From NCBI GenBank assembly GCA_900546485.1, contig URDK01000066.1:1-15796 (forward strand): a stretch of 15,796 nucleotides of DNA, read 5' to 3'. Below, one piece after another: positions 13,962-15,796 of this stretch. Made by a program: the position numbers and the translations under genes. The notes below the pieces were generated by a model. That model was given only the letters and a program-made list of their open reading frames with translations, made no database searches and was not told the origin of the DNA. This DNA comes from an uncultured Eubacteriales bacterium. GTDB taxonomy: Bacteria > Bacillota > Clostridia > Oscillospirales > Oscillospiraceae. The first letter of the stretch is position 1; each line of letters begins with the position of its first letter.

Positions 13962-14012
13962 GCAACCGCTGGTTGCGCAAAGGCGCCTGCTGTCTTCTTG
14001 CGCGCAACCGCT
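13962..14012. promoter_or_regulatory. Candidate operator: three GCAACC/GGTTGC half-sites
   Basis: A perfect inverted repeat GCAACC-GCT-GGTTGC (13962-13976) is followed by a second GCAACCGCT (14004-14012), an exact 9-base copy of 13962-13970. The second copy lies between the -35 and -10 boxes of the promoter of the XRE regulator gene. This is a plausible autoregulatory site; which protein binds is inference. Confidence 0.5.
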
Positions 14013-14026
14013 TCTTTTGCTAGGAT
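13998..14026 (+). promoter_or_regulatory. Promoter of the XRE regulator gene
   Basis: TTGCGC (13998-14003), 17 nt, TAGGAT (14021-14026). Both boxes are weaker than consensus, and the spacer carries the operator-like repeat, as expected for a regulated promoter. Confidence 0.55.
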
Positions 14027-14091
14027 ACAGGTGGAGAGAGTCCCGGGGAAAGGTCCCGGGGCCGCCCTGTGTGACAAGAGGAGGATGTGCC

Positions 14092-14625
14092 ATGACATTG
14101 GGAGAGAGGATTGTCCACTATCGCAAACGGCAGGGGCTGTCCCAGGAGCAGCTGTCCCAGCGGCTGGGTGTCTCCCGCCAATCGGTTTCCAAGTGGGAGC
14201 GGGATGAATCCCTGCCGGAGGCGGACAAGCTGCCGCTGCTTGCCAAAACATTGGGCGTGTCTTTGGACGCGCTGCTGTCCGGGGAGGAGGAAGCCCCGTC
14301 CCAGCCCGCCGGGCCCACGCCTGCCAAAGGCGGGGCTGTGGGGAAGCTTGCCTGGCTGTTCCGGCGCTGGGGCTGGGTGGGCGGCTTGGTGCTGGCCGCC
14401 TACGGCGCCTTCGCCTTTGGGCTGGGCTTGCTGGCTCGCTTCCTCATGGGGCCGATGTTCCCGCCCAGGGAGCTGTTGCTGCAAGCCGGCGGGCCGGTGC
14501 GCGCGGCCGCTTTGGGGTTCCAAATCATCACCGTGGCTGTCCTGGTGGTGGGCGGGCTGGCCGTTGTTGGAGGACTCATCGCGGCGGCCGTCCTCTACCG
14601 CAGGCGGCCAGGCGGGAAGAAGTAA
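14092..14625 (+). CDS. Membrane-anchored XRE-family transcriptional regulator
   Basis: A 177-residue protein. Residues 4-62 are a Cro/CI-type helix-turn-helix (GERIVHYRKRQGLSQEQLSQ, then LGVSRQSVSKWERDESLP), the variant usual for Firmicutes regulators. A proline-rich linker (about 64-82) leads to two membrane helices at about 94-119 and 144-169, and the protein ends in the basic tail RRRPGGKK. HTH plus membrane helices is a known Firmicutes layout, thought to sense the membrane or a partner; no ligand can be named. The ATG at 14092 follows AGAGGAGG by seven bases; an open frame back to 13960 crosses the promoter and is rejected. Repeats at 13962-14012 suggest self-regulation. A GNAT gene follows after 50 nt. 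Confidence 0.88.
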   Translation: MTLGERIVHYRKRQGLSQEQLSQRLGVSRQSVSKWERDESLPEADKLPLLAKTLGVSLDALLSGEEEAPSQPAGPTPAKGGAVGKLAWLFRRWGWVGGLVLAAYGAFAFGLGLLARFLMGPMFPPRELLLQAGGPVRAAALGFQIITVAVLVVGGLAVVGGLIAAAVLYRRRPGGKK

Positions 14626-14675
14626 ACCCGCTTCTATGTAAAACACGCACGTTTCTTCTATAGGAAAGGAGAGCT

Positions 14676-15185
14676 ATGAAGATAGAGACACCCCGCCTCA
14701 CCCTGCGAGACTTCACCCCGGCGGACGGCCCGGCCCTCCACGCCATTTTAGGGGATGGGGAGGTGATGGCCTTTGCCGAGCCGCCCTACACCCCAGCGCA
14801 GACCCAGGCCTTTTTGGAGCAGTTCTGCATTGCCCGCCGGGGAGGCTTGGCCTGCGTGGAGAAAGCCACCGGCCAGCTGGTGGGCTACCTGCTGTTTTCC
14901 CCCCTGGGGGAGCAGGTGTGGGAGCTGGGGTGGTTTTTTCGCCGAGACACCTGGGGCAAAGGCTTTGCCACCGAGGCAAGCCGGGCGCTGCTTTGCCACG
15001 CTTTCCAAACCCTCTCCGCCCGGGAGGTCGTCGCCGAAACCATCGACACCGGCCGGGCTGCCCGTGTGCTGGAGAAACTGTGGTTTCGCCGGGAAGGCGC
15101 CCAGCCGGTGGAATCGCCCGCCGGGGGGAGGACCCTGCTGTATCAATACGCCCTTCGTGCCAAGGATTGGGAACGGGAAAAATAG
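14676..15185 (+). CDS. GNAT family N-acetyltransferase (RimJ/RimL-like)
   Basis: A 169-residue acetyl-CoA-dependent acetyltransferase. The N-terminus IETPRLTLRDFTPADGPAL (3-21) is the RimJ/RimL-type opening. The acetyl-CoA binding motif A is RRDTWGKGFATEA at about 89-101 (R90, G94, G96). Motif B-like sequence with the final beta strands follows, ending in GRTLLYQYAL. Family members acetylate protein N-termini, ribosomal proteins or small molecules such as antibiotics; the substrate here is not evident. GGAAAGGAG precedes the ATG at normal spacing. It ends at a terminator beginning on the next base. It is in the segment with altered codon usage; its third codon is the only Ile ATA I noticed between 13606 and 15474. 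Confidence 0.88.
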   Translation: MKIETPRLTLRDFTPADGPALHAILGDGEVMAFAEPPYTPAQTQAFLEQFCIARRGGLACVEKATGQLVGYLLFSPLGEQVWELGWFFRRDTWGKGFATEASRALLCHAFQTLSAREVVAETIDTGRAARVLEKLWFRREGAQPVESPAGGRTLLYQYALRAKDWEREK

Positions 15186-15220
15186 AAACGGCGCCGGAAA
15201 ATTCCAGCGCCGTTTCTCCT
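15186..15220 (+). terminator. Terminator after the GNAT gene
   Basis: AAACGGCGC (15186-15194) pairs with GCGCCGTTT (15207-15215), with an inner GGAA/TTCC and one C-A mismatch, followed by a T/C-rich tail. The T-run is interrupted, so efficiency is uncertain. Confidence 0.65.
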
Positions 15221-15300
15221 TGCCTTGTTAGGTTTGGGGAAGGGACTTAGCGGCAAAAGGGGAAGCCGTGAGACTATTCTGTTAAGGGGAGGAGCTGGCC

Positions 15301-15480
15301 ATGTTTACAGAATTGTTATCCCAGTGCATCCAAGAAGCGGGGGTGGAGTACGCCCATCTGGAGCCGCCATGCCCGGAGGAGGAGATTGCCCTGGCGGAAG
15401 CGGCGGTGGGCTATCCCTTCCCCCAGGAGCTGAAAGCCCTGCTGCGGGAGACAAACGGCGATAGCTGGCTGCTGTTGTCC
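15301..15480 (+). CDS. SMI1/KNR4 (SUKH)-type protein, 3' part missing
   Basis: The first 60 or so codons of a protein with the SUKH-type pattern: PPCPEEEIALAEAAVGYPFPQELKALLRETNGDSWLLLS at about residues 22-60. That is an acidic helix, the G-x-x-x-P-x-E-L-K box, then NGD. SUKH proteins are often immunity proteins against contact-dependent toxins, but many are general; no toxin gene is visible. GGGGAGGAG precedes the ATG at 15301. The frame stays open to 15627, but residues after about 60 are the complement of the ABC ATPase gene at 15474-15796, so the true C-terminus is lost at a join near 15474-15482. Family assignment is moderate, because half the domain is missing. Confidence 0.6.
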
Positions 15481-15482
15481 GC
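15474..15482. other. Inverted join between SUKH gene and ABC ATPase gene
   Basis: The plus-strand SUKH reading (WLLLSA) and the minus-strand ABC reading (DADN) both make sense across these nine bases, which is what a microhomology junction looks like. Both genes are broken in mid-domain here. A chimeric library molecule or an assembly error is the simplest explanation; a real inversion is possible. Confidence 0.65.
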
Positions 15483-15796
15483 GTCCCGGATGGTGGACAG
15501 CCGGTGGGCGATGACAAAGCTGGTGCGGTGCTCCGTCAGCCGGTCCATGGCCTGCTGGGTGATGAGCTCTGTGCGGGTATCCACCGAGGAGGTGGCCTCG
15601 TCCAGAATCAGCATGGGATTGCCCTGAATCATGGCCCGGGCGATGGTGAGCAGCTGCTTCTGCCCGGAGGAAATGGCAATGCTGTCATCCAGCACGGTAT
15701 CAAAGCCGTGGGGCAGGGTTTCGATGAAGTGATAGATGCCGCAGGCCCGGCAGGCCTCCTCCAGCTGCTGGTCCGTGACCCCGGTCTTGTTGTAGA
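15474..15796 (-). CDS. ABC exporter ATPase, partial at both ends
   Basis: Reading on the minus strand from the window edge gives 107 residues of a multidrug/lipid-type ABC exporter nucleotide-binding domain. It starts YNKTGVTDQQLEEACRACG. The signature is ISSGQKQLLTIARAM, the SSGQ form seen in MdlB-like exporters. It continues with Walker B MLILDE, D-loop ATSSVDTRTE, and the H-loop histidine in FVIAHRLSTIRDADN. The Walker A, membrane domain and N-terminus lie beyond the window. After DADN the expected continuation (a strand such as ILVMKDG) is absent and the sequence becomes the complement of the SUKH gene. The fragment is therefore cut at an inverted join, and the missing C-terminus does not indicate a natural pseudogene by itself. 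Confidence 0.85.

Noticed and set aside
15481..15627. C-terminal half of the open frame starting at 15301
   Set aside because: These codons are the complement of the conserved ABC ATPase sequence and do not continue a SUKH domain.

Overview
The window reads as a contig from an uncultured gut-type Clostridia bacterium, probably Oscillospiraceae/Eubacteriales-like. The evidence is a GC-rich genome, consensus sigma-A promoters, strong AGGAGG-type ribosome binding sites, and Firmicutes-style neighbourhoods (yceD-rpmF; DUF512 radical SAM-der-plsY; potABCD; short sufC-sufB). No species can be named from the sequence alone. The contig has artefact signs at both ends: bases 1-28 are Illumina adapter, and near base 15475 two genes on opposite strands are fused in mid-gene. 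Codon usage also changes at or just after the tRNA-Ala (about 13458-13520), so the right-hand 2.3 kb may come from another genome.

Layout. (1) 29-797: two small phage-like genes, a connector-type virion protein and a membrane/coiled-coil protein. (2) 794-2205: a promoter that overlaps the phage genes' terminator, then an acyltransferase with a zinc ribbon, then a strong terminator. (3) 6417-2220, minus strand: promoter, a roughly 300-nt structured leader, then potA-potB-potC-potD, a complete polyamine-type ABC importer. (4) 7386-6418, minus strand: an RluA-family pseudouridine synthase. It is divergent from yceD-rpmF, with the two -35 boxes forming an inverted repeat. (5) 7504-13332, plus strand: yceD, rpmF and a terminator, followed by DUF512 radical SAM protein, der, plsY, sufC-like and short sufB-like genes, closely spaced or overlapping. 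(6) 13337-13492: tRNA-Ala(GGC) with its own promoter and terminator. (7) 13522-15796, different codon usage: a small lipoprotein, a membrane-anchored XRE regulator with an operator-like repeat cluster, a GNAT acetyltransferase, a SUKH-type gene cut off at about 15480, and a minus-strand ABC exporter ATPase fragment.

Most of the first 13.4 kb is core physiology: polyamine uptake, ribosome biogenesis and RNA modification (L32, Der, RluA family), phospholipid synthesis (PlsY, PlsC-like) and Fe-S cluster assembly (minimal SufC/SufB pair). I found no defence system, CRISPR array, transposase or integrase. The best candidate for undescribed biology is the potABCD leader RNA at 6382-6082, which I cannot match to a riboswitch class I know. 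Next are the minimal Fe-S pair beside der-plsY, the zinc-ribbon acyltransferase and the divergent palindromic promoter.
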